DNA of 64,000 bases from Toxoplasma gondii ME49 (lineage: Eukaryota > Apicomplexa > Conoidasida > Eucoccidiorida > Sarcocystidae). How positions within the stretch are numbered: the stretch's first letter is position 1; each line of letters opens with the position of its first letter. Shown in pieces: positions 34,303-45,038 of this stretch. The stretch lies in NCBI RefSeq assembly GCF_000006565.2, contig NC_031477.1, positions 1,892,043 through 1,956,042 on the forward strand, read 5' to 3'. Under the pieces are notes generated by a model. It saw nothing but the letters and a program-made list of their open reading frames with translations, made no database searches and was not told the DNA's origin. The position numbers and the translations under genes were made by a program.

Positions 34303-37300
34303 CTTGCCCCCTCACAGAGAGAGAGAGGGATGAAAACAACGTAGATACGGATTCTTCACTGCACGATCGACGCTCGAAAGTTGCGCACTATCATTTTGCG
34401 ATGTCTCTTGGACCAGGCGCAGCATGCAGGTGCAGATGTTCGTTCTGGAAAGCCAGGCTTCGCAGACTCGCAAAGTATCTTCCTTGTGATGAGCGGCTCT
34501 GAACGACCACAGACAGCGAAGGAGAGAGAGACGAGAGAGACTGCCTGCCCCGAGTCGACCTTCTCGCGCTCGCTCCGGGCTGCTGCAGATGCGGGTCTGT
34601 CTCTGATTCGACTTGGAAAGCGCCCACGGCGACACAGAAGACCCTCGAATTCTGCATTTACAGGTAACTAACTGACGAAAGCGCACACGGCGCGCCCTGG
34701 GGTTCTTCACACGGCATCACCGGGTGCGTCGCCGGGTGTCGCAAAAAGACAATTCAAGTGGTGACTCTGTTCTGAGAACCGAGCCAGGTTCCACGCTCTC
34801 TCTGGCGCAAAGAAGTAAAGCGGCAGGACGAACCGGTCGTAGCCTCTGGAATTGGTAGTGCATGCGGCCCGGCCCCAGGGAGCGGTCCCGAAAATGAGAG
34901 AAGCGAGCGGCGGAAAACGGGCGACCGACCAAAGGAAGGAGACTGGAGAAGAGAGAGAGTAGAGAAGGAACAAGAGGCGAATGACGAGACGGAAGCGAGA
35001 CGGAGAGACACGAAAGAAGAGGGCGAGAAAGTAAGACCTCTACCCCGCGGGGTGTCTAAATTGCATGTGGTATCCACGCCTATCCACGCCTCTCGTGTGT
35101 CGGAAGGAGGGCCAAGGAGGATTTCCAGTCGACGAAGAAGTTTCAGACCGACTTGGCAGAAGGTCAGCGAAACGAAGAAACAGAAAACACGAGAAGGAAA
35201 CACGATTGCTCCGCAATTCGAGTGGCGCGCGGTGCCCCGAAAACTTTGCAGGTCCAGCGCAGCAGCCAAGCGGGCTCGGACGCGCCGAGAACCGCGCATG
35301 CAAGGCGGCTAGCGGAGAGAGAAAGCAGAAAGGAGAGAAGAGAAGAAGTTGAAGACTCAACCAGGAAACAGAAAAAAAACGCGAGAAATGGTGAAGAAAA
35401 ATACGAGGCAACACAACAGGCGCCTCGACCGAGCGTGAGCAAGCGCATGCAACCGGCCCGCCTGGTGTAGAGACACCGCAGGGTAGGAAACACAGTGTCG
35501 ATATTGCAGACAGGGAAGGAAAGGAATATGAAAATGCAAACTTCGTTTTCGAGTGGACTGCACACATCTCGACTATTTCATCGGACTGCAGCTGCTGGGA
35601 GAGACGAAGAAACGTTCGGAAGAAACGCGTTCCGACGGTTTTGTGAGGTATCGGTACAGAAACCTTGGCCATAATGTGAGATGTTCAGTGTGCGGTTATG
35701 TTTTCAGTGTGCGGTTATGTTTTCAATGCGTTCAGCGTCCGGCTGTGTTTTCCAGTGTCGTTTCTCTGTCGTCTTCAGACCAAAAGGGTACTGAGATCTC
35801 TGGACTAGAGCGGGAGAGCGTTGTCAGGCTTCTTCTTCCTCATAGACTATAGACGCCGGTTTCAGTCGGTTTCGTTCCCTTCGAAAAAACAGAATAAAAC
35901 GAAGCATCCCAGGCTATCCAGACGACATTTGATGCGTTGATCCAGGGCACTCCGCTGGCTCCACTTCCAGTGACAAAAGCTCGAGCGCTCAGTCGTAAAG
36001 AGCTGCATGAAGACTCGAGTGTACGCGACCCTCTGCCGTGTTCCAGAGGTACAATTTCTTCGCGGAGTCGCTTGCAGAACATGCGCTACGCGCCACTGGG
36101 CGGTGTGACGAGTTCCAACAAAGGAAGACGCCGAGGTTGGGAACGCCTGGCATGTCGTCTGAAGTCGAACTTCGCCGTTGAGGCGTCTCCGTCGAAATCA
36201 AGGACTTGCAGGTTTGCATGCAGAAGGTGATGGTCGTCTCAGTGTAGAGAACAACTTCGCGGTTTAGACCGAGTCCAACAAAACGTACGCCGTGTGTATC
36301 GAACTCCACGACTTTTACTCGTCTGTCGCGAGTCTGACGGCTCTGCTAGCTCGGCAGAGTCCAAGCGTCTCGCGCTGTCGAGATCAAAGAGGCCTTTCTA
36401 GGTTTCTACGATACAATCGACTCCCCACTACTAAGGAGTATCGATCGAAGTCCAGGAACAAAGGATTCCTGAATCGAAAGTGAAATGTGCAAAGGAGAGT
36501 TGGAGGCCGTCTGCGGGGGAAGACTGAGGAGCTTCACACCGTCAGAGAGAAGTCTTGGCAACTGCGACTGACGAAGTTCAAGAACTTGCAGAGGCCACCG
36601 CGCTCCTCCACTCACCGTGTTCGAGCTGGTAAACGAAACCATCCACAAGACATAAACTTGTTGCTTAACGCGTTGCCTTCCTCCCGCCACAAAAGCGATG
36701 CTGGCGTAGCTTGTGTGGTTGCCGGACCTAAGTTCTTTCCAACGACGCGCCCACAGGATACGCAGAACACCCGCTTTCCGCCGCGATTGACGCTAGAAAA
36801 CAGACACGAACGAGAGTTTGTCTACACATTGTCCCGACCAATGCGTTCCTGCGAAACAGGAAAAGCGAAATCGCCTCTTCCTCACGCGGAAGTCGACTTT
36901 GTTTTCGAAGCTGCACGACGCAGACGCGCCGATATATCTCCACTGGCTTGCGCAGGATCCCATGCTTGTTTCTGAACGTTTCGCCTTCGAAAAGGCGCCC
37001 CTGCCATCACACGTCTCGTTTGTTTTCTGCAAACTTTTTCTCCCCTCGTTTTCTCGCAGGCTTGACGGAACTCTTCCTCAAGGAAGCGACGCCGGAGTCC
37101 ACCCACTGAGTCTCCAGTCGATCTTCTCTCTTCTGTCTGCCCGTCGCCTCGAGGTTCTTGGGACGACTCTAAGTTTCGTCTTCACCGGAAAAACGCAAGG
37201 ACCAAGCCGTGATCCTTTGCCGTCCGCAACGTCGAGCTCCAACCGCGCGCGAAGTTCTCGATTTCTGCCGCACTGCCAGGTCTGAACGAAACTTCAGACT

Positions 37301-37686
37301 TCGCTTTGTTCACAGAGAAGACGTCTGCGAAATACTGAACAAGGCGTCTACTCTAAAAAGTGATCGCAATGCTTCCCCTAGGTCTGCACCCAGAAAGCTG
37401 CAGGCACAGACCTCCTCGCCGTCTCCAGAGAAGCCAAGGAGGTTCCCTCCGTAAACGACGTAGCTCCGCCTTGGAGGCATCGAAGTTCACTCTCGGTCGT
37501 CTGTGTTGTTCCGGAGGGGCATGCGCACCCAGTCTACCGTCGCAGCAGAGGCGGGTGAATCTGGAAGAGTGCAGAGGAGGGATCGCACCAGACGCGCCTG
37601 TGCGTCGCCAGGTCCTCACGCTTGCGCGGCCAACAAGAGCGAGGTTCTCTCGCGAGAGGAGTCGCTTTTTCCGCGGAAGAAAACGA
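34303..37686. other. Spacer between two - strand genes
   Basis: It should contain the promoter and 5' UTR of the RRM-like gene on the left and the UBA3 3' UTR on the right. I see no supported coding exons. It holds a 19-bp direct duplication at 35686-35723 and a 10-bp duplication near 35073-35092. Confidence 0.55.
35686..35723. repeat. 19-bp perfect tandem duplication
   Basis: The unit CAGTGTGCGGTTATGTTTT occurs at 35686-35704 and again at 35705-35723, in intergenic DNA. Confidence 0.9.
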
Positions 37687-40600
37687 TCAGACCGACGCAG
37701 GCTTCTCGAAGAAGAGCCGCAGACGCAGGGTGGAAGGCAGCGCGACGTCTGTGACGAGAAGTTCTTCGCCTTCTTTCAACATTCCTGAGTCGGCGAGTTC
37801 TCTGAAAATCCAACCGCAGCAAAACGTGTGCAGAGAGGCAATCGATTCCGAGTGAAGCCGAAGGGCCAGAAAACGCGAACACAACATGCCGACAGCCGGG
37901 GGAGTCGTCTTTCTTCCCTCTGTGAAGGGATGTCGACAGACTTCAAACTTGCAGGCGCGAAGAAACCTTTTCGTTTTTCCTCCGACCGCTCTGTCGCACA
38001 GAGAGCCCCCTGGACAGAAACTGCAGAAACAGTTCTCTCCGCAACTCGGCAAGCCTCGCATCTCTTCGAGATGCGAGGCTCTCTGGGCTGCTGGCAGACC
38101 GGTCCTGAGCCAGCCGTCTGCTGCAGATGTTTACGGCTACGCTGGCTTCGTGCTGCGTTTGTCAGGCTCTTTCTTTTTGTCCAGACGTTTCGAAGTTTCC
38201 TCCTCTTCTCTCCGAGAACCGCAACTTCCTGGTTCCCAGGAACGTCAGTGCAGTGCACTCGCAGGACAGTACAAGCCTCGGCGCGTCTCCGCTCTTTTTC
38301 GAGAGGAAGAATCGAAAGCGCATGCAAGACCGAGAGGCGGACTTCGCTCACCGTAGACTCTTGCGCAAATTCGTCTCCAACTGCTGGCGAAGCTGGGGAG
38401 GCTTTTGCAGGAAGAGCACAGCCTGAAATACCAGAGACGCAGAACGAATGTGAGCAGAGATGAGAGAAAGAAGAGCCCCTTGGCTGAGAAGCTGTGGAAT
38501 GCACTCCAGAGGCCTAGGACAACAGAGCACACACTGAGAACAGACACCCGCCGCGGTGGATACCGAAACGAACAGAGACAGCAAACCCCGCGCGATGTCC
38601 GCCATTCGAGTCAATTCACCTGCCGAACTAAACAACGGAGTCTTTGAAAAAAGCACAAGAAACGGTTGCAGACAACCGCTGTAGAAGCGGCGAGACTAGA
38701 CTGAGGTCAGCGGGGACGCCTTCTCGTGGAAGCACGATGAAAAAAAGGAGCAGTGCGCGAAAAGGCGCAGACGCCTCGGCAGTCTCGAACAAAGATCGCC
38801 ATCTGACCGTTGCACTGGAAATTCCGGGACCTTTCAGGTTGAGGGCCGGATCCTGTGAGAGCAGCTCAAGCAAATCCTGCAGGGAGGTTTCGTCGGGATC
38901 GACAACTTTCTTCATCGCGCCTCTTCCACTGCAGACAACGCAGTCCTGAGGAAACGGAACCGCACCAGACACGCAGCTAAGGTAGCTCTTGCGTTCGCAG
39001 ATTCTTTCCAGTTCCCTCAAGCTGGAGAAGGAACTGCGCCTCTCCGGACGCAGGTCACCTATCGCATCGAGATGACAAGACCCCAGACTTGACACATATA
39101 TGCATGCATGCACACAAACGTATATGTATGCCTATTGATAAGCGTATCAAAATGCATCTGCCGGACCATGCGTGCTTCTCGAGAAAGCGAGACAGGGCCC
39201 TGTGAAGACGATAAGGTCCATTCTCGACCAGCATGAGAAAACGACGAGAAAACATGAAGAGCAAAGAACACACAGCGAAAACGCGACAGCCCACTGGGTC
39301 TCTCAGTCCGATGCACGTGACACATACGCTAATGCAAATACAAATACATATATATATGGAGATACAGATATATACATATATATAGACATATATATGGAGA
39401 TACGCATATATACATATATATATATATATATGGAGATACAGATATATACATATATATATATATACATATATATATTCATATATATATATTCATATATATA
39501 TATACACATATATATATATATATATATAGTAAGAGTGTGGAGGGACACGCATGCATTCGGGGGCGAGAACGCGCGACAGATGAGAGGTCCAAGTAGTCGG
39601 TGTCTTCGCGGTTTTGGGGTGCGATTGGACTGTTCTTCAAATGCATGCAACGCGAGTGCAACCGAAGAAAACGCGAGTTGACAAACACGAGGAAGAAGGA
39701 AAACGACACGTTTACTGGGTTTTTCGCATATTCAAAGGTATGCGTGTAGACGCCTGTCTCGCCCATGTACATGATGTAGTTCTGGACTCCGGAGAGTTCA
39801 CTTGGAGGGCCTTCGCTGCTTTCCTCTCGTCTTGTCTCTCCAGGCGCTTCTTCCGTTCCTTCGGCGTTCGCAGCAGCGCCGCGTCCGCGCAGGCGTTTCT
39901 GTCCTTCCTGTGGCGGTTCTTCGTCTCTGTCATGACTCAGAGACGCGGAGGAAGCGTCGTCGCAGGAGACCGAGGAAGCAGACGGGGAAGGCAGAGGTGT
40001 GATATGCCCCCTGTCGCCATGAAAAGGACTGTCGGGTTTTTTCCTTTCGGAGCTCCATCCAGAGGTAGAAGCATGCGCGGAAGAAGAAGAGGAGGAAGGA
40101 GAAGAAGAGGGAGGAGCGGACGAAGAGTGAGTATCAATGCCAGCGATCCGAGCGTCATGAGAGCTGCAGACGCAGAACGTCGCAATCTTCAGTGCCTCTT
40201 CGACCAGCATGGCGGCGATGATCGCATTGGTGCTAGCGACGGCAGGAATAATGCGCTGCGGGGTCCACGGGGACGCAAGAAGAGAAATGAAACAATGCAC
40301 ATGGAGAGAAAGGAGGAAAAGAAGAAAGGAAAGACAGGCGAGACGGGAGGAGAGTGAAAGCAGAGAGGGAAAAAAACGAGAGCTGGCGAGAGAGAGGCCA
40401 GGCCAAGCGGTAGAGGAGAAGAGAGAGAAAAAGGGATCCAGGGAGAAAGAAGAACGAGGCGTCGATGGAGACAGCAAAGCGCAGCAGATGAAGAAAGAGG
40501 AGAACCACGAAGTGGAAGAGAAGACGCTCGAGATCCGAGCAAGGACCGTGAGAGCGCGAGGCTCGTGTCGCGTCCGGAGACTTCCCGACAACGACGCTCT

Positions 40601-43600
40601 GTCTCTTTCTTCATGTCTCCCCCCCTCTTACTTTGGTGACCCCCAACGTCAGACGGTACGTGACGCCCTGAATTCCAAAGGTCTCAGCTCGCTGCTTCGC
40701 TCGCTCGTAGAGCCACTGCAGATGTTCAGGATTGTCTCCATCCTGAAGGGAGAAGCGAGAAGCGCAGAGGCCAGCACAGGTTGGCGAGAGGTTGACAGCT
40801 TCGGCAGGGACTGGAGGAAGCTGAGCAGCTTGTGTCGCTGCAACGTTTCGAGGCTCTGCGAACGCTCGGTCTCCCACAGTCTTCTCGTTCCACAGGATCT
40901 GCATTGTCGGCCAGCTGCCGGAGGAAGAGACACGCAAGACGAACATTTCCTCCGACTGCCCCAAGGCTTGTTTGGCGCTCTTCTGCTCGACGTCAAGGAC
41001 TGCAGCTTCTGAGCGAGGGAGACCCGTAGGATCCAGGCTCACCGCAAACGCAAACTGCCACAGGTCTGCAGCCTGGGATCGCTGGAGACGCGCTGGCAGT
41101 CGAAAAGGACGCCGCGTCTCTCGCACCAGTTCGTTCTCAAAAAGTTGAAGAACGCGAAAGGACGGAGCGACAACTTACAAATTCGCGGTCGGGGAACTGC
41201 TGCGTCCACAGAACGATCATGGCATACTCTGCACAGAGACACAGCAGCAAGCGACTCAGTGTTTGCGTCGCGGACCGGGTCGTCTCTTGTGCTTCTTGGT
41301 CTCTTTCGGCACGATTCGTCTCTCCGGTTCCCAGCCTCTTCTTGCCTATGTGAACTTCCTCCCTTATCTTCTTCGCGAAGGTCTCAGTGCTTCTGTCGAA
41401 TTCCTCTCTGTTCCTTCACTCTGTTGGTTTCGCTTGCGCGGTTTCGAGTTCTCTGCAGGCTTCTTCTCAGTTTCTCCTGCGGGTACATGCATACACCCTG
41501 TCAACCTTTCGAAGCCGCCTTCGCATGCGACACATTCACTCCTCGCGACTCTCACCTATGCAATGTTCCGGCAGCCGCGGCGTCTCCGCCAGCGTACAGA
41601 GAGGGTAGGAGGTCTGTGAAGGACCCGCAGGAAATCGAGAGCGAGGAGAAAGCGAATTCCGAAATCGTCAAACCGCCTCGCCGGCATCGCCTCTCCTCGA
41701 CGCAAACACACCTCGGCTGAGGGGACGAACCTCAAAGTCCGCAAGAGAGACATGCACCAGGAGCCTTGTCAAGGCATCGCGACTTCAGATACGGTGGAAA
41801 ACACGCCACGAGGCGAGTACTGCGGGGAAGGAAACCGCGATGGAGAGATCAGACATCACCCACAGTGACGCCTGCCAGAAAGGAAAAACGAAGACCCTCA
41901 GGGCCTGCACCCCATCGGAGAGGATACCACGTCTGTCGTGTCTTGTTTCCCTCTTCTTCCTCTTCTTCCTCTTCTTCCTCTTTGTTGTGAGTGTTCTCCC
42001 GTCCGTTCTGCGTTCTGTCCGTTCTCTTCTCGCTCGCTTCGTGTGATTCCTCGTTCTCTTTCTCTTCTCGTTGTCTCCCCTCTGTCGTTCGTTTTGCGCC
42101 CAGAGGCTTCCGAACCTGTGGAGGAAAGCTCTGGAGAGAACACTCGAAGCAAGAAGTGACGAAAGGAAAAATGCACCTGGCTTGCCCTTTGAGACCTTCG
42201 CTGCCTCCATCGAGCAGCGGAATGCATGACTGCAGCTCCACGTCTCCGTTTTGATCTGTCTCAGCCTGTGGGCAGAAGCGAAGCAACGAAAACGTAGGGA
42301 GGAGCTGGAGACCAGATGTGCGAAACAATGCGTTGTTCTCCGCCGCAGCCGGTCCCTGACGGCCTCTGTATCTTTACAAAAAATACCCAGATGTGCCTGG
42401 ATTCGAATCGACAGAGACAAAGGTCTACTCAGGTATAAACGAGGCTCGACTCGAGCGCTGTCCGCTGACGCTTGCGGTTCCCTGTGGCTTCTGCGCGCCT
42501 CCCTCTGCTCTCGGCCGTCTATCCTGCATGGCGCTTCTTCCCTAGTTCGAAACTCTCCTTTTCCTCTTGTCACCCTGCGCATCTGTTACCCTTGGCTTTT
42601 CGACGTTCACCTTGACCCCGTTGCTTCGCTGCGAGTGGCGGACGCGTTTCTTTCTTCAAAAAAAATGCCCTTTCTTCCGTTTAGGTCTTCTCTCCCGAGA
42701 TTTGACAAGATTGCCGCCTCTATATCGCATCTCCGTGCGGGTCTCCCTTTTTCGCTTCTCTTGAGTCTTCATTTTATGTTCCTGCTGTCTCGTTCTTGTG
42801 TTTCTCTCTTCGGCGCGGTTGCTTTCTTCTGCCTTCTCCTCTTTTTCGCTCTTGCTCTGAGCGAGCGGTCTTCGAAAAAACTTGAGACGTTCAGAATCCG
42901 TCTGCCTCTCTTTCCTGTCTTATGGTGTGTAGCTTCTTCTTCTTCTCTGTCTCTGGGTGTGTTGGCCTCTCTGCGACTACGCCGCGTCTTCTCTGGCGAC
43001 AGGTCCCTCTCTTCACTCTCTCTGTTGTCCCCCTGTTCCCCAGAGAGAACCTCTTTTTTCCACGTTGGTTTCTCGTCTCCACTGTCTTTTCGAGTTCTGC
43101 CTCAACTCTCCTATTGCTCGTTTCCATCCGGCGTTCCCGTTCGGATTCGCTTGCTCTTTCGTCACTTCTCAGCGATGCTGGAACTTCCACTTCGCGGCCC
43201 AAGCGCCCCTGCGTCTGCGGCTGCCTCTGCTCTCACCAAGCTGTGAACCGTCGCGTTGAGCCACCGGCGAGCTTCGACGCTGTCGAGGCCGGCGACGATG
43301 ATTTGAAACTGTCGATAGAAAGCCTCGTCCTTCTCCTCGAGCCTTCCCACATGCCTGCAGAGTCCGCGGAAAAGACAGGGAACTGGCCAGAACGGAGCCT
43401 GACCTCCTTCGCTGGAGATGCGTCTGCACTGGCAGCTCGGCAACGAAACTCTGCAGGGTGTCTTTTCCAGAGAGGCCCCAGGTCCACCACCGGTCACAAG
43501 AACGAAGCCGCCGACGTTTTGCAGCGAGGGAAACGGAGCTAGTCACCGAACGTAGAGACTGCGCGTCACCCTCTGTAGAAGCTGCTGATTGACATGAGTC

Positions 43601-45038
43601 GAGAGGATTTCGTTTTCTGTACGGCGAGGGCCGATTACCGTTTCAGAGCGAGGTTCGTACCCGGTGACATGCACGCGGAGGTGGGCGTACTGAGCATTCA
43701 GTGCCTCTGCAGCGACCTGAGCCTTCGGTCGGCCTACGTGTTTCTCCCGAAAAAGGAATTGTCTATGCAGATTCGTCACATGAATGGTGTCCATGTCGAT
43801 GACGTCGAGCCGTCGAAAGCCCGACAGACAGAGACACTTGAGCACTTCACAGCCTGAAGAGAAAACGAAACAAAGACAGAAACACGAGGAGACAGATGAA
43901 CAAAAGATACAAAAAAGACTCTCGCCACAAGCAAAACGGGGACAGACAACGACGCTCATGGACGCATGCATACTTTTAAAAAATACATGCACAGGTTAAG
44001 GTGTACGTACGGCCCGTGTGTCCACGTGCATGCAAGAAGGCACTACCTCGTATCTCGATGCACGCATATTTGCGAGCATCAAGAGCTGAAAAAGGAGCCC
44101 TGACCGAAAGGGTCCACTTTTAGACGAGCAATGGAACCATATGTGAGTATGCGTTCAGGTAAGGTCACCTTGAGCGGTCGATGAAAACGTACAGACGGGT
44201 TTAGCAATATATAAAAATACGTATGTATATACATATATATATATATATACATATATATGTATGTAAATATATATGCAACCTTGTATCTGTCTGGATCTAT
44301 CGTGTAGATGCCTGTGTGTCTACCGGAAAATGGGCATGCAAAATCGGGGACGGGCCAGGAAGAACAGAGACAGAGCTTACCTAGGCCTCCTGCACCTACG
44401 ACGAGGACATGCGTGTCTCGCAGTCTCTCGATTGTCTGAGAAAAATGAAAAATGCATCCCGAAAGGACAACGAGAAAAGAAGCGAATCAGACTGAAATCC
44501 GTCGACCGTGCAACCAAAAAACATCGCAGGTGGAGATGCGGAGGAGACACCGCACGATTGGGGTATTGTCTTTCCCTCTGTTAGCTCGTCACACTATGCT
44601 CTTGATGCGTTTCGTCGGCATTTCCTTCTGGCCTCCATTAGGATTCTCCGCATGTCTCTTCCCAGAGTCTGTCTTCTGGCTCTCTACATGCGTAGTCTCC
44701 CCTCTACTCGCATCTCTTCAGGTGTCTCTCCCGCACTCTCTTGAAAAGTCCCCTTCTCCTGCCTTGCATGCACTGCTCCTCGATCCGTGATCCGTTCCCC
44801 GTTGCCAGTGGTTCGATTGAAAACAAAGAAAGGGTCATGAGTGGCTGCTGCACAGTTGCATCTTTTTCGCCTGCGGTCGTACCTCTGCTCCAGGTTCGAA
44901 CTGAGGAGGCGCGAAGGCTTGTTGCCGGCGGAGCAGGCAGTTCATGTGATAGTCCGGATCTGCGTCGGACTGCACGCCGACACGGTAGACAGAGCCTGGA
45001 TGGCATCCTTGTGTTCCTTTCGTCTCACTCATTTTCAT
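37687..45038 (-). CDS. UBA3: NEDD8-activating enzyme E1 catalytic subunit (UBA3)
   Basis: UBA3, with its APPBP1/NAE1 partner, adenylates NEDD8, binds it as a thioester and passes it to UBC12 for cullin modification. Twelve exons on the complement: 45038-44883, 44435-44381, 43853-43661, 43354-43237, 42265-42116, 41613-41556, 41228-41179, 40742-40632, 40255-39716, 38945-38808, 38422-38352 and 37801-37687. They sum to 1755 bases (584 residues plus stop) with every phase matching. Visible marks: [11 protein letters not shown] nucleotide loop (residues 61-71), [39 protein letters not shown], zinc pairs CFEC (213/216) and CVVC (479/482), catalytic Cys about 230 in [37 protein letters not shown], and a C-terminal ubiquitin-fold end [15 protein letters not shown]. 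About 125 Ser/Glu-rich residues are inserted after KIATF. The second ATG (45032, AAAATGA) may be the real start. FYRQF and the overall match favour UBA3 over the SUMO E1 UBA2. Confidence 0.92.
38052..38080. repeat. Perfect 13-bp inverted repeat with 3-base loop in a UBA3 intron
   Basis: AGCCTCGCATCTC at 38052-38064 is followed by TTC and then its exact reverse complement GAGATGCGAGGCT at 38068-38080. It lies in the last UBA3 intron (37802-38351). Confidence 0.95.
39101..39112. other. TGCATGCATGCA palindromic motif cluster
   Basis: Overlapping TGCATGCA words lie in a UBA3 intron. TGCATGC is a frequent candidate regulatory word in coccidian DNA; in an intron its role is unknown. Confidence 0.4.
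39345..39528. repeat. Higher-order (TA)n array with GGAGATAC interruptions
   Basis: TA blocks are separated by TATGGAGATACA(G/T) spacers repeated about three times, then by TATTCA spacers. It lies in the UBA3 intron between exons 9 and 10. Confidence 0.9.
44202..44275. repeat. (TA)n-rich microsatellite
   Basis: TA-rich tract with TATGTA interruptions in the second UBA3 intron. Confidence 0.9.

Noticed and set aside
40611..41126. Extended frame upstream of the DGDNPEH exon of UBA3
   Set aside because: The extra N-terminal part is intron sequence. The CAG acceptor before GATGGAGAC gives the conserved join.
42385..42410. TTCGAAT word resembling a tRNA T-loop
   Set aside because: The flanking bases do not form a T-stem, and no acceptor or anticodon arms are visible. 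It lies inside a UBA3 intron.
43543..43853. Assignment of the E1-like gene to SUMO E1 (UBA2)
   Set aside because: The exons around the catalytic Cys ([16 protein letters not shown]), [20 protein letters not shown] and the C-terminal ubiquitin fold match UBA3 better, and the UBA2 tail is absent.
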